64,000 nucleotides of DNA from Deltaproteobacteria bacterium (GTDB taxonomy: Bacteria; Desulfobacterota; Desulfuromonadia; Desulfuromonadales; Geopsychrobacteraceae), in the NCBI GenBank assembly GCA_024279255.1, contig JAJRRT010000041.1, positions 62,001-126,000 on the forward strand, in the 5' to 3' direction. The position numbers and the translations under genes are program-made. Below the pieces are notes generated by a model. The model was not told the origin of the DNA. It made no database searches and was given only the letters and a program-made list of their open reading frames with translations. Position 1 is the first letter of the stretch. The number at the start of each line of letters is the position of its first letter. Positions 25,624 through 34,336 of the stretch are shown in pieces.

Positions 25624-26781
25624 ATGAGACTGGAGACCATTGCTTTGAATAACTTGCGTCGTCGCAAGAGCCGTTTAGCTTTTCTTGTCGCAGGTTTGCT
25701 GATAGGTGTAGCCACTGTCGTTACGTTGATATCACTTTCTACAACCCTGACTGAAGACGTTCAAAACAAGATGGAGAACTACGGTGCCAATATCCTGATT
25801 ACACCACAGAGTGACAGCTTGTCTCTGAATTATGGCGGAATCAGTCTGGGCGGCGTTTCCCTGGCTCCACAGGAGATTCGACAGGCCGATCTTGTCAAGA
25901 TTAACGGTATCCGCAATTACCTTAATATTGCTGCCGTCGCACCAAAGGTCCTTGGAGCGCTGGAGGTTAAGGGGGAGCGGGTTATGGTGATGGGTGTTGA
26001 ACCTGACAAAGAGTTCAAACTCAAAAAGTGGTGGAAGGTCAATGGCCGTCCGTTAGAACAAGATTATGACTTGGTTGCAGGAACAGAGGTGGCTCAGAAA
26101 CTTGGCTTGACGATGGGAGATAATGTTGAGATTGCTGGTGAGACATTCACCTTAACCGGGATTCTGGCCAGTACCGGGTCTCAGGATGATCAGATCCTTA
26201 TCGCTTCCTTGCCGGTGATTCAACGTTTGCTTGGAAAAGAGGGGACGGTGTCACTGGTTGAGGTGGCTGCACTCTGTGGCGATTGTCCGGTGACAGATAT
26301 GGTCAATCAGATCAGTGAAGTGTTGCCTGGAACCAATGTCAGCGCGATCCAGCAAGTTGTAAAGACTCGTATGCATGCTTTGGATCAATTTCGTAACTTC
26401 TCTCTTGCTGTTGCTGCAGTTGTACTTTTTATTGGTGCATTGGTCGTTTTTGTAACAATGATGGGCTCTGTTAACGAACGTACCCGTGAAATTGGAATCT
26501 TTCGCGCTCTTGGTTTTCGGCGCTCACATATTATGCGTCTGATCCTGTTTGAATCAACAGTGGTCAGTATTATCGCAGGTTTTCTTGGTTTTTTTGTAGG
26601 GATGGGTATGACACATCTTATCCTGCCCCTGATGACTGACAACGAGGTGAGTCTGCACTGGGATCCGTTGTTGGGGGGCGGAGCGGTATGCCTCGCTCTT
26701 CTGGTTGGTGCATCGGCCTCTTTCTATCCAGCTTTGAAAGCCAGCCGTCTTGACCCTACTGAAGCACTGCGTGCTCTTTAG
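25624..26781 (+). CDS. MacB/FtsX-type ABC transporter permease
   Basis: 385 residues. N-terminal helix (RLAFLVAGLLIGVATVVTLISL), then a large extracytoplasmic MacB-PCD-like domain (about 45-250) containing a CGDC pair at about 220. Three C-terminal helices follow (about 260-285, 315-340, 350-375), with ERTREIGIFRALGFRRSHI between them and the ending ASRLDPTEALRAL. This is the mechanotransmission-type permease fold. Start ATG 25624 has AAAGGGA upstream; the frame is open to 25591, but this start fits the family (MRLETIALNNLRRRKSR). Its ATPase is the next gene. The cargo is unknown; the DUF2318 and HMA neighbours suggest iron or other metal-related traffic. Confidence 0.88.
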   Translation: MRLETIALNNLRRRKSRLAFLVAGLLIGVATVVTLISLSTTLTEDVQNKMENYGANILITPQSDSLSLNYGGISLGGVSLAPQEIRQADLVKINGIRNYLNIAAVAPKVLGALEVKGERVMVMGVEPDKEFKLKKWWKVNGRPLEQDYDLVAGTEVAQKLGLTMGDNVEIAGETFTLTGILASTGSQDDQILIASLPVIQRLLGKEGTVSLVEVAALCGDCPVTDMVNQISEVLPGTNVSAIQQVVKTRMHALDQFRNFSLAVAAVVLFIGALVVFVTMMGSVNERTREIGIFRALGFRRSHIMRLILFESTVVSIIAGFLGFFVGMGMTHLILPLMTDNEVSLHWDPLLGGGAVCLALLVGASASFYPALKASRLDPTEALRAL

Positions 26782-26802
26782 CTGATTGAAGGGACCTTCT
26801 AA

Positions 26803-27510
26803 ATGCCTTTTGTGCACTTAAATCAAATTGAGAAGCATTACGAGAGTGAAGTTGATTGCGTTATTGCATTGAATAAGCTTGAGTTGGCTGTTGAAGAGGG
26901 TTGCTTTGTTGGCGTGATGGGACCCTCAGGATCTGGTAAAAGTACCTTGCTGTCGATCCTGGGTGGCCTTTGTCATCCAACGGCTGGTAAGGTTCTGGTT
27001 GATGATATTGATGTATACGGACTGGCTTCAGAAAAACGCGCAGACTTCCGTCGTGAATACCTCGGTTTTGTTTTTCAATCATTTAATCTTGTTCCTCATC
27101 TGACGGCACTTGAAAATGTCATATTGCCGTTAGCGGTTAAAAAAATGCCTGTTGCTGAAAAGAAACAGCGCGCACTCGAAGTTCTGGGCCGTGTTGGGTT
27201 GAGCCATCGAATTGGTCATCTGCCAAACCAGCTCTCGGGCGGTGAACAGGAACGTGTCGCTATTGCGCGCGCCTTGGTGAATGAGCCCCCATTGATTCTT
27301 GCTGATGAGCCAACCGGTAGCCTTGATGTCGCTACTAGTCGCGAAATCATGAACTTATTTAAACAGTTGAATAATGAAGGGCAGACCATTCTTATGGTGA
27401 CTCATAATGATGAAAATCGCCCATATTTTGATCGAACTGTTGTCCTGCGTGATGGTGCGATCGATTCAGATAGTGCTCGTGCTCCGAGGGTAGTTGCACA
27501 GGCAGGGTAG
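26803..27510 (+). CDS. ABC transporter ATP-binding protein, LolD/MacB type
   Basis: 235 residues. Walker [10 protein letters not shown] (40-48), Q-loop [17 protein letters not shown], signature [15 protein letters not shown] (about 145-159), Walker [13 protein letters not shown] and the switch His in MVTHND. It belongs to the LolD/MacB/FtsE class, which pairs with permeases like the one just upstream. It starts 21 bases after the permease and should form a 2+2 transporter with it. Likely co-transcribed with the HMA and DUF2318 genes. Confidence 0.9.
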   Translation: MPFVHLNQIEKHYESEVDCVIALNKLELAVEEGCFVGVMGPSGSGKSTLLSILGGLCHPTAGKVLVDDIDVYGLASEKRADFRREYLGFVFQSFNLVPHLTALENVILPLAVKKMPVAEKKQRALEVLGRVGLSHRIGHLPNQLSGGEQERVAIARALVNEPPLILADEPTGSLDVATSREIMNLFKQLNNEGQTILMVTHNDENRPYFDRTVVLRDGAIDSDSARAPRVVAQAG

Positions 27511-27518
27511 GGACGACA

Positions 27519-27770
27519 ATGATTTTTCTACTACTGATCTGCCTGGCCTTTTTGCTGTTAAGGGTTCAGGATGAGCTCAACGATTCTGAAGTCGAAGAAT
27601 CAGTTACAGCGTCTTGCTCAAGTTGTGATAGAGAAATTTCGTTCGAATGGATGGTCTGCCCACACTGCTTGCAGCGCGTGCATGAAAATTGTTCGTCTTG
27701 CCAGCAACGCAAACTGATTAATCACAGTTTTTGTCCGTCTTGTGGATGTGCTGCCGGAGCAGTGAAATGA
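27519..27770 (+). CDS. Membrane-anchored double zinc-ribbon protein
   Basis: 83 residues. One N-terminal hydrophobic helix (MIFLLLICLAFLLLRV), then two CXXC-CXXC zinc ribbons: CSSCDREISFEWMVCPHC and CSSCQQRKLINHSFCPSC. It follows the ABC ATPase by eight bases and overlaps the next gene (ATGA). The function is unknown; zinc ribbons suggest a metal sensor or a structural accessory of the transporter. Confidence 0.75.
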   Translation: MIFLLLICLAFLLLRVQDELNDSEVEESVTASCSSCDREISFEWMVCPHCLQRVHENCSSCQQRKLINHSFCPSCGCAAGAVK

Positions 27771-28051
27771 AAAAACGCTATGCATTGCTTCTGTTCCTCA
27801 CCATCATTGGGCTGGGACTCTTCTGCTATAACTACTGGAGCTACTCGTGTGGGCGTTGCAACGCGGAATCTTTGTGGGCGATCAGCTTTCCGGCAGGGAT
27901 TCTGATTGGAACAAATCTGTTGGCGTTGACTATGCTTTTCTTTATAAGGATACGTCAGCGCAGACGCCTGGATCCACTTCAGTGTGGTTGTGGATCACGT
28001 CTTCATCCTGATTGGCAATTCTGTCCTGATTGCGGACAAATTCGCATCTAG
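27767..28051 (+). CDS. Two-helix membrane protein with zinc ribbon
   Basis: 94 residues. Two hydrophobic segments (YALLLFLTIIGLGLFCYNYW and ISFPAGILIGTNLLALTMLFFI) flank a short loop with CGRC; the C-terminus has CGC and CPDC, a zinc ribbon. ATG 27767 overlaps the previous stop, giving coupled translation. It is a partner of the preceding double zinc-ribbon protein in the same operon. The family is not recognised further. Confidence 0.65.
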   Translation: MKKRYALLLFLTIIGLGLFCYNYWSYSCGRCNAESLWAISFPAGILIGTNLLALTMLFFIRIRQRRRLDPLQCGCGSRLHPDWQFCPDCGQIRI

Positions 28052-28119
28052 AAAAACTTTGCATGCCTTTCGAATCTGATATGGCTATAATGGCCAAATC
28101 TGTTGCCCGGGAGGTTTTT

Positions 28120-28641
28120 ATGCAACTGTTTATCGCCATTCTTATTTTACTTGCCCCCTCGTTAGCCCATACGGCCAGCGTTATTGACGTTGCCCAGTTG
28201 CAACTGGAACCTGAGTCTCTCTCCACATCAGTCGTGATTAACGATCTTGGTCAGGATGTTCGACGTGGCGTGGAGGCTCATGTGCAACTTGAGCCACAGC
28301 CACTGCTCGATATCAGTGAGCCACTTGCCGGAGATTTACAACATTATTTAATATCGGTTGTTTTTGTTGAAGAAAAAACCGGCGAAGAGTTGCTTGAAGG
28401 TCAAGTGGCAGCGCGTACATATACCTCTAATAGACGCAAGGCTCGGACCGTTCGACTTGTTCCTCAGCAACATCAGTGGACAGGGATGTTAGAATTGCCG
28501 TCCGAAGGGGAGACAATGATAAAAGTCGGAAGCAAACTCCCTGATGGGAAAAAGAGGATCTATCGTTTCTTCTATGATCAACGGCCGGTTGTGCCGATAC
28601 CGAAAGAGCTAGCGCTCCCGGAGTCGAAGTCGTTTCCCTAG
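28120..28641 (+). CDS. Exported protein, unknown function
   Basis: 173 residues. Signal peptide at 1-20 (MQLFIAILILLAPSLAHTAS). The mature part is predicted beta-rich with no cysteine and no recognised domain (VVINDLGQDVRRGVEAHVQLEPQPLL, HQWTGMLELPSEGETMIKVG). Start 28120 is supported by GGGAGG upstream; the frame is open from 28030. It is the last gene of the metal/ABC cluster on the plus strand and overlaps bioD tail-to-tail by four bases. An envelope accessory role is a guess from context. Confidence 0.6.
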   Translation: MQLFIAILILLAPSLAHTASVIDVAQLQLEPESLSTSVVINDLGQDVRRGVEAHVQLEPQPLLDISEPLAGDLQHYLISVVFVEEKTGEELLEGQVAARTYTSNRRKARTVRLVPQQHQWTGMLELPSEGETMIKVGSKLPDGKKRIYRFFYDQRPVVPIPKELALPESKSFP

Positions 28642-29366
28642 GCTTGAGGTAAATATTTTTCTAAAAGTGGCCAACTGGGCAAGGTCGGGAGAATCGATGA
28701 AACCTGTTCAATCATCTCCTGAGGATCACCTTCAACCTCAGGAATTACCGCAAGTAATTCTTCCATTGTTAATGACGCCAGATCATGAGGTGCCGCCTGC
28801 TCAGCGACGCTCGGGGCAGTAGGCATTCGATTCAGAATGTAGCCTACGACCTCAATTTCCAGATAGCGAGCAGCCAGCAGGGTGAGAAGGCTATGGTTGA
28901 TTGTGCCGAGCTGTGCATCTGCAACAACCAACATGGGGAGACCGATATCTTTAGCCAGATCAGAGATTAAAAAACCTCCAGCAATAGGGACCATTAGTCC
29001 GCCGGCGCCTTCAATCAGGGTGAATTGGTGTTGTTCAATCACCTTTTTGGCAGAGAGTACGAGGTCAGTGTAATGAACCGGCTGTTTTTCGATCCGTGCC
29101 GCCGTCCCTGGTGCGGCTGCATGCTCAAAACGGTAGGGGCAAGTTGATTCAAGTGAATCTGTCGTTGCCGACGCCCAGCGGAGCAATTCACCGTCTTTTC
29201 CCGCCGTTGCTACATCTTCAACCCCGCTTTCCAGCGGTTTCATGACGCCGACATCAACTCCGGATTTACGCAGATGCAAGGCCAGGGCGGCAGTGAAAAT
29301 AGTCTTACCGACAGCAGTCCCGGTTCCTGTTATAAACAATCCTGCCGGATTAGCTGTGACAGGCAT
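28638..29366 (-). CDS. bioD: Dethiobiotin synthetase
   Basis: 242 residues. ATP-dependent closure of the ureido ring of dethiobiotin from DAPA and CO2. The P-loop GTGTAVGKT is at 13-21, then KPLESGVE and EGAGGLMVPI (about 120), the usual BioD motifs. Its ATG (29366-29364) lies inside the end of bioB, so the two are translationally coupled. Length is normal. Confidence 0.95.
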   Translation of the reverse strand: MPVTANPAGLFITGTGTAVGKTIFTAALALHLRKSGVDVGVMKPLESGVEDVATAGKDGELLRWASATTDSLESTCPYRFEHAAAPGTAARIEKQPVHYTDLVLSAKKVIEQHQFTLIEGAGGLMVPIAGGFLISDLAKDIGLPMLVVADAQLGTINHSLLTLLAARYLEIEVVGYILNRMPTAPSVAEQAAPHDLASLTMEELLAVIPEVEGDPQEMIEQVSSILPTLPSWPLLEKYLPQA

Positions 29367-30339
29367 TAATCACCACTTCAGCGTCTTTGATCATCTGAAG
29401 ATCATCGGCTTGATCCCGGCCTGTGGTTGTCAAATAATTTCCGACCATAGTGCCACTGGCACCCGCCATGAAAATTGCGGACTGAAAATCACGTAGATTT
29501 TTTTCTCGTCCGCCGCAGACAGTAATTCTGATGTTTGGAAGCAGATAACGATAAAGCGTGACGATGCGCAAGCAATCCATCGGGGTTAGGAGGGCATTAT
29601 TCTCAAGCGGGGTGCCCGGGATTGGATTGAGAAAGTTCAGTGGTACGGAATCCACATCCAGGTCTCTAAGCGTCAGACCCATTTCTACTCTTTGTTCAAG
29701 AGACTCCCCGAGGCCAAATATTCCGCCACAACAGACCTGCATTCCACTTTGCTTGGCTAAGCGGACAGTAGCGACATCATCTTCATAGTCATGTGTCGTA
29801 CAAATTTCAGGAAAGAAAGAGCGCGCTGTTTCTAGGTTGTGGTGATAAGTTACACAACCAGCCTCAGCCAAAGCCGTAGCAGATATTTCATCGAGAATCC
29901 CAAGAGATGCTGATGGCTCAATAGCGGTCTCACTTCCGATCCGACCAATCGCCTCAATTATTCTGTTGAATTCATTCCCGGCACTGACACCGGTTCCGCT
30001 GGTCACAATACCGTAGCAGTGATTCCCATCTTTTTCGGCCTGTACCGCGCCCTGAACCATCTCATCGCAAGACTTTAGTTCGTAAACCGGAGTCTCTGTC
30101 TGATGGTGAGACGATTGCGCACAAAAAGAACAATTTTCAGCACAACGTCCTGATTTTGCGTTAATTATTGAACAAAGATCTATTTTGTTACCCAGGAATT
30201 GCTCTTTGATTCTATGGGCCCCTGCCATAAATTGCGTATAATCGCAACCTTGGGCAGTGAGTATTTTAAGTCCTTCATCCGCGGTTATTTCTCCACCGTT
30301 CAAAACTCTGCTCGTCATTTCACAAATAATCGTCTGCAT
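29350..30339 (-). CDS. bioB: Biotin synthase
   Basis: 329-residue radical-SAM enzyme that inserts sulfur into dethiobiotin. The 4Fe-4S ligands are C66-AEN-C70-SF-C73 in [14 protein letters not shown]. Other conserved parts are [34 protein letters not shown]-like, [12 protein letters not shown] and the 2Fe-2S-site residues near ITVCGGRE. Start 30339 has AAGGAG upstream; the longer frame to 30432 would add 31 unlike residues. It precedes bioD on the same strand. A BirA-like operator lies 50-82 bases upstream. Confidence 0.95.
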   Translation of the reverse strand: [329 protein letters not shown]

Positions 30340-30388
30340 GTTGATAATCTCCTTTATCGCTCGGCAGGGTAAAATACCTGACTGCTTC

Positions 30389-30421
30389 TTGTCAACTCCC
30401 TGCCTACTCGATGGTTGACAG
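30389..30421. promoter_or_regulatory. Candidate BirA operator upstream of bioB
   Basis: TTGTCAACT (30389-30397) and GGTTGACAG (30413-30421) form an inverted repeat with a 15-base spacer. This is the 9-N15-9 layout described for bacterial BirA sites (consensus TTGTAAACC / GGTTTACAA), with two or three mismatches per half. It sits between bioB and the divergent XRE-cupin gene. A further GGTTGACAG at 30458-30466 is unexplained, and a regulator of the XRE type could bind instead. Confidence 0.45.
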
Positions 30422-30520
30422 ACGGTTACCATTTCTGTTTGTCAAATCTCATATATGGGTTGACAGATCTGGGATCAAATGATAGAACACGATTTTAATT
30501 TCATATATGACAGGGATGAT

Positions 30521-31081
30521 ATGGTAAAGAGACTAATTGGAAAAAAGCTTAAGAGTTCAAGGCTTAAGAGGGATAAAACGATACAGCAGCTTGCGGAAAA
30601 ATCGCGTGTCTCGTCGAACATGATCTCTCGAATTGAACGTGGATTGACAACTCCCTCTGTAGAAATATTAATGAAATTGGCCGACGCCCTTGGTGTAAGT
30701 CTAAGTTATTTCATAGAAGAGGCAGAAAAGGGTAGTCCTGTTGTTTTCACTCCAGCGGGCCAGGGTGATCCGATTTTCTTTTTTGAGGATAAGCATCAGA
30801 TATTCAGCTTAACTCAGGGTTTGCGTGACCCTGGGTTCTCTGTATTTATTGATGTACTCGAGCCTTCATGCGATAGCGGTGAGGGTGGAATGGTCCACAC
30901 GGGTGAAGAGTTCGCTATGGTCATGGAGGGCGCTCTCGACTTTACAATAGATGACGATAAGTTCCATCTTGAGGTTGGAGACTCCATAGCATTTAAGGCC
31001 TCCCTGCCGCACCGGTGGCAAAATAATAGTGGGGTGCAGGTCAAGATTCTCTGGATTGTCTCACCGCCCCCTAACGTATAA
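30521..31081 (+). CDS. XRE-cupin transcriptional regulator
   Basis: 186 residues. N-terminal XRE HTH (about 6-60: IGKKLKSSRLKRDKTIQQLAEKSRVSSNMISRIERGLTTPSVEILMKLADAL), then a cupin domain (about 95-185) with HTGEEFAMVMEGALDFTIDDDKFHLEVGDSIAFKASLPHRW. This family controls amino-acid, polyamine or sulfur genes on binding small ligands in the cupin. ATG 30521 was preferred over 30479 because it matches the start of the neighbouring paralogue. Divergent from bioB; tandem with a second XRE-cupin gene. Confidence 0.85.
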   Translation: MVKRLIGKKLKSSRLKRDKTIQQLAEKSRVSSNMISRIERGLTTPSVEILMKLADALGVSLSYFIEEAEKGSPVVFTPAGQGDPIFFFEDKHQIFSLTQGLRDPGFSVFIDVLEPSCDSGEGGMVHTGEEFAMVMEGALDFTIDDDKFHLEVGDSIAFKASLPHRWQNNSGVQVKILWIVSPPPNV

Positions 31082-31128
31082 AATCATACGCCACAATTAA
31101 CCGGCCATAACTGACTGGAGGATGCCGG

Positions 31129-31698
31129 ATGCAGATCAAGAAAATTCTTGGGAAAAAACTCAAAGAAACCCGTCTGAAGCGTGACATGACCATTCAGGTT
31201 TTAGCTGAAAAGTCGAACGTTTCTTCCAATATGATTTCACGAATAGAGCGCGGACTGACAATACCATCTGTTGACATCCTGATGCGCTTAGCTAACGTTT
31301 TTGAGAAGAGTATTAATTATTTCGTCGAAGATGTTTCTACTTCACACGAAATCGTAGTCACCCGACCTGGCGGACGGGATAAGACAGTATACGACGATGA
31401 TCAGCATACGATGCAGACCGAATCATTCACCTCCGGTTTACGTGACCCGCAGTTTATGTCTTTCTTTTGCACAATTAAGCCGGGTGGCACCAGTGGTGAA
31501 CAGAACATGTATCATCCGGGTGATGAACTTATTTATTTGCTTGACGGCAAACTGCGTGTTGAAATAGTAAATGAAGTTCATCTTCTCGAGTCAGGTGACA
31601 GTATAAGCTTCAAGTCGCATTTACCTCACAGGTGGATCAATGTTGGTAAAGGGGAGGCTAAAGTAATCTGGACCCTTTCTCCCTTTACAATCATTTAG
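31129..31698 (+). CDS. XRE-cupin transcriptional regulator, paralogue
   Basis: 189 residues, the same layout as the upstream gene and clearly a paralogue: ILGKKLKETRLKRDMTIQVLAEKSNVSSNMISRIERGLTIPSVDILMRLAN in the HTH, then a cupin with YHPGDELIYLLDGKLRVEI and SGDSISFKSHLPHRW. RBS GGAGG before ATG 31129. The DNA-reading helix SSNMISRIERG is identical in both, so they may bind the same sites while sensing different ligands, because the cupin halves have diverged more. Confidence 0.88.
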   Translation: MQIKKILGKKLKETRLKRDMTIQVLAEKSNVSSNMISRIERGLTIPSVDILMRLANVFEKSINYFVEDVSTSHEIVVTRPGGRDKTVYDDDQHTMQTESFTSGLRDPQFMSFFCTIKPGGTSGEQNMYHPGDELIYLLDGKLRVEIVNEVHLLESGDSISFKSHLPHRWINVGKGEAKVIWTLSPFTII

Positions 31699-31733
31699 AT
31701 CTAATGCAACTTGTTGAAATCCATAAGGTCTTC

Positions 31734-31761
31734 TTGACAGCGAGTAAATATCGGCTATATT
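31734..31761 (+). promoter_or_regulatory. Sigma-70 promoter of the HU/IHF gene
   Basis: TTGACA (31734-31739) and TATATT (31756-31761) are separated by 16 bases. The start site would be about 31768, some 44 bases before ATG 31812, whose RBS is AGGAGG. Confidence 0.65.
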
Positions 31762-31811
31762 ATTCAAATCCCTGTTGAAGCTATAAAGATTCTCTCCCCC
31801 CAGGAGGCTCT

Positions 31812-32093
31812 ATGAACAAGTCAGAACTGGTGGAAGCACTCTCCGTTCGCGAGAGTCTGACCTATAAGAAAGCAGAGCAGATAGTTAACCTTGTTTTTGA
31901 TTCAATGGCTGAGGCCTTGATTGAAAATGACAGAATTGAGATTCGTGGATTTGGTAGTTTTATGGTCAAGGATTACAAGGCCTATATGGGGCGTAATCCA
32001 AAGACTGGTGAGGTCATTGAGGTCAAACCAAAAAAACTGCCATTTTTTAAAGTAGGCAAAGAGTTACGTGAACGGGTTAACGGTGGGGATTGA
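31812..32093 (+). CDS. HU/IHF-family DNA-binding protein
   Basis: 93 residues. MNKSELVEALSVRESLTYKKAEQIVNLVFDSMAEAL, IEIRGFGSFMVKDYKAYMGRNPKTGEVIEVKPKKLPFFKVGKEL. GRNPKTGE is the DNA-intercalating beta-arm with its Pro. RGFGSF and the spacing resemble IHF-beta/HU-beta; whether it is IHF-B or HU cannot be decided by eye. It bends DNA in nucleoid structure and regulation. It has its own promoter and terminator, so it is monocistronic. Confidence 0.92.
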   Translation: MNKSELVEALSVRESLTYKKAEQIVNLVFDSMAEALIENDRIEIRGFGSFMVKDYKAYMGRNPKTGEVIEVKPKKLPFFKVGKELRERVNGGD

Positions 32094-32117
32094 CCTGCCT
32101 GTTAGACCTCATTAAAT

Positions 32118-32156
32118 AAATAAGCCTGATTGTTGATGACAGTCAGGCTTATTTTT
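32118..32156 (+). terminator. Terminator of the HU/IHF gene
   Basis: AAATAAGCCTGA (32118-32129) pairs exactly with TCAGGCTTATTT (32143-32154), and the T-run ends at 32156. It lies 25 bases after the stop codon. It is symmetric enough to work on both strands. Confidence 0.9.
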
Positions 32157-32391
32157 CGGCCAAAACCCCACGTTTACCCTGTCAATAAGCGTAATCTTAT
32201 TGTTTATCCCGAGGCCATTATGGCTAGATTCCATTGATTAACCCTGTGGGCTGTGAAGTAATGGGTTATGCTGCTAACGACTCGATAGCATCTGTCATTG
32301 GCACATAACTTGATAGATAGAGTCCTTTGAAGAGTTGTAAAGTAACTTTCTAATTCTTGCCGCTCCTGTCGGTATAGCTTTTTGAGGCCGT

Positions 32392-33837
32392 ATGAAAAAG
32401 ACTTTTATCCTTTTCTCCTTACTGCTGGTCATCTTGATGCCGTCGATGGCACTCGCGACCCCTTCACAATATGGAATTACTGGTCTTATCTCTGTTCCGA
32501 CTGCAGATACCCTCGATTCAGGGAATCTTGCTGTAGGTCTCTGGCTCAATACCTCAACGACTAACAACGAAAACAGCACTCTGGTCCCAGTCAGCCTCAC
32601 CATGGGGCTCGGCACTTTCATAGAGGCATATGGCTCTTTTCCTAACCTCCTGTTTAACGATAATGAATCTACAAGTGGGCGGGGATATGCCAATCTTGGT
32701 TTAAAGGTTCGTGCTCTTGGAAAGCGATCTTCCCCATTTAAATTTTCTTTTGATATACAAGCTCGTCGACATATCGATAACGATGTGGCTCGCGATGGCT
32801 TGACCGACGTGATGGGCCGTGGAATCGCAAGCTTTAAAACATCCCGTTTCGGGCTGCATTTAAACTCCGGTTACCTGATGAATGACAATGAAGGTGGCCT
32901 GGACGATCAAGTTGTTGCTGGTGCCGGGTTAGAATTTTACCCTATGGCAAGATTGAGGGTTTTGGCTGAATTTGACGCTGCAACCGAGCCAGCCTCAGGC
33001 TTGGACCAACCAATGGAAGCGCTCTTCGGCTTTCAATACTTCATATCCCCCCACCTAACATTTCATAGCAGCTATGGTGTCGGACTAACCGACACCGTGA
33101 GCGACTGGCGGGTCATTACTGGTCTTTCTACGAGTCAAGGGATCGGAACTTATACCAAGCCGGTACCACGTATTATTGAAACGCCGGATGTTGGAGCCAA
33201 AAAAGAGCCTGTCAAAAAAGCAAGATTTAAAGCCTTAACACCACTCGTACCCAAAACGAAAATTCTTGCGGCTGACCCTATAGCGAAACTGGAAATTCCA
33301 GTTGACCCTGAAGAGGAAACCGTTATCGTTGATCCTTCAGACCTGCTGGTCATCCCCGGCACAGCTGCAATTAAGGGTGCGCCTGTATCCCCGATTTCAG
33401 CACCAATGCCACCGACGGTTAAAGAGATTCCTGTTGAGAGTTCACCCAAATTTCAACAAACTATTCCGATAGAGACAGTCGTCTATCGAAAGTTTCGTTT
33501 CGATGAATTAAATTATGGATTTGATCAGTCAACCCTCTCTGAAGCAGGGTTTGCAGCAGTAGCTCTTGTTGCTGACCGATTACGTAAAGAGAATAAATAT
33601 TTCATTCTAAGGATTAATGGTCATACTGATACCACCGGGTCAGATTTTTACAATGAAAAGCTCGGTTACAAACGAGCTGTCAGTGTCGCTGAAAGACTTG
33701 TTGTGAATGAAGGCTTTGATCCTTCGCGCGTTTTTGTCAAAGGGATGGGTGAGAAAAGTCCGATTGCCGACAATTCTACACCTGAAGGACGTTCTTTAAA
33801 CCGCCGGTCAGAAATTTTGGTTCTGCTGCCTAAGTAA
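32392..33837 (+). CDS. OmpA-family outer-membrane protein
   Basis: 481 residues. Signal peptide at 1-22 (ILFSLLLVILMPSMALA). Residues 25-250 look like outer-membrane beta strands (YGITGLISVPTADTLDSGNLAVGLWL, LHLNSGYLM, FGFQYFISPHLTFHSSYGVGL). A Pro/Lys/Val-rich linker follows (about 255-355), then a C-terminal OmpA peptidoglycan-binding domain: FDELNYGFDQSTLSEAGFAAV, LRINGHTDTTGSDFYNEKLGYKRAVSVAERL, GMGEKSPIADNSTPEGRSLNRRSEI. The start with GAGG at -8 is reasonable. It starts an operon with a second OmpA-domain gene and a cNMP-binding gene. Confidence 0.85.
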   Translation: MKKTFILFSLLLVILMPSMALATPSQYGITGLISVPTADTLDSGNLAVGLWLNTSTTNNENSTLVPVSLTMGLGTFIEAYGSFPNLLFNDNESTSGRGYANLGLKVRALGKRSSPFKFSFDIQARRHIDNDVARDGLTDVMGRGIASFKTSRFGLHLNSGYLMNDNEGGLDDQVVAGAGLEFYPMARLRVLAEFDAATEPASGLDQPMEALFGFQYFISPHLTFHSSYGVGLTDTVSDWRVITGLSTSQGIGTYTKPVPRIIETPDVGAKKEPVKKARFKALTPLVPKTKILAADPIAKLEIPVDPEEETVIVDPSDLLVIPGTAAIKGAPVSPISAPMPPTVKEIPVESSPKFQQTIPIETVVYRKFRFDELNYGFDQSTLSEAGFAAVALVADRLRKENKYFILRINGHTDTTGSDFYNEKLGYKRAVSVAERLVVNEGFDPSRVFVKGMGEKSPIADNSTPEGRSLNRRSEILVLLPK

Positions 33838-33853
33838 GTGAGATTCAATTGTA

Positions 33854-34336
33854 ATGGTTCGCCTAGGTTTAGTTATTATTTTTATGTTGTTACCGTTTTT
33901 CGTTTTTGCTGACGCGACAGAAGAGCAGTTGAAATCTTTTCTGCAGAGTCGTGAGGTCATTGAACAGGTCTATTTTGAATCTGCATCGAAAGCGTTAACA
34001 AAAGTAACTCGAGAAGATCTGGACTCGCTTGTCCCTAGATTGAAGAGTCTTGCCGTCAAAGGATATCTTTTTCGAGTTGAAGGATTTTCCAGCCCAGAGG
34101 GTGACAGCTCGAAAAATATGAATCTCTCCCTGTATCGGGCTATGGCAGTAAGAAATTATCTTAAAGATCAACACGACTTGAATCTGGATGTTTTTCTCAC
34201 TGGCTTTGGTGGCCTCGATGAGCACGGTACTAAAGAAGAATCCCGACGGGTTGATATCGCAATATATGTCCAGCCAGAAGCTGCTGCTGCCCTTTTTGAT
34301 GATCAGGGTACAATTGAGAAAATTTCTCTCAAGTGA
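33854..34336 (+). CDS. Small OmpA-domain exported protein
   Basis: 160 residues. Signal peptide at 1-19 (LGLVIIFMLLPFFVFA). The remainder is a single OmpA-like domain: VYFESASKAL, RVEGFSSPEGDSSKNMNLSLYRAMAVRNYL, LTGFGGLDEHGTKEESRRVDIAIYV. It lacks a barrel and would bind peptidoglycan from the periplasm. It starts 16 bases after the larger OmpA gene; its stop overlaps the GTG start of the cNMP-binding protein. Confidence 0.8.
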   Translation: MVRLGLVIIFMLLPFFVFADATEEQLKSFLQSREVIEQVYFESASKALTKVTREDLDSLVPRLKSLAVKGYLFRVEGFSSPEGDSSKNMNLSLYRAMAVRNYLKDQHDLNLDVFLTGFGGLDEHGTKEESRRVDIAIYVQPEAAAALFDDQGTIEKISLK

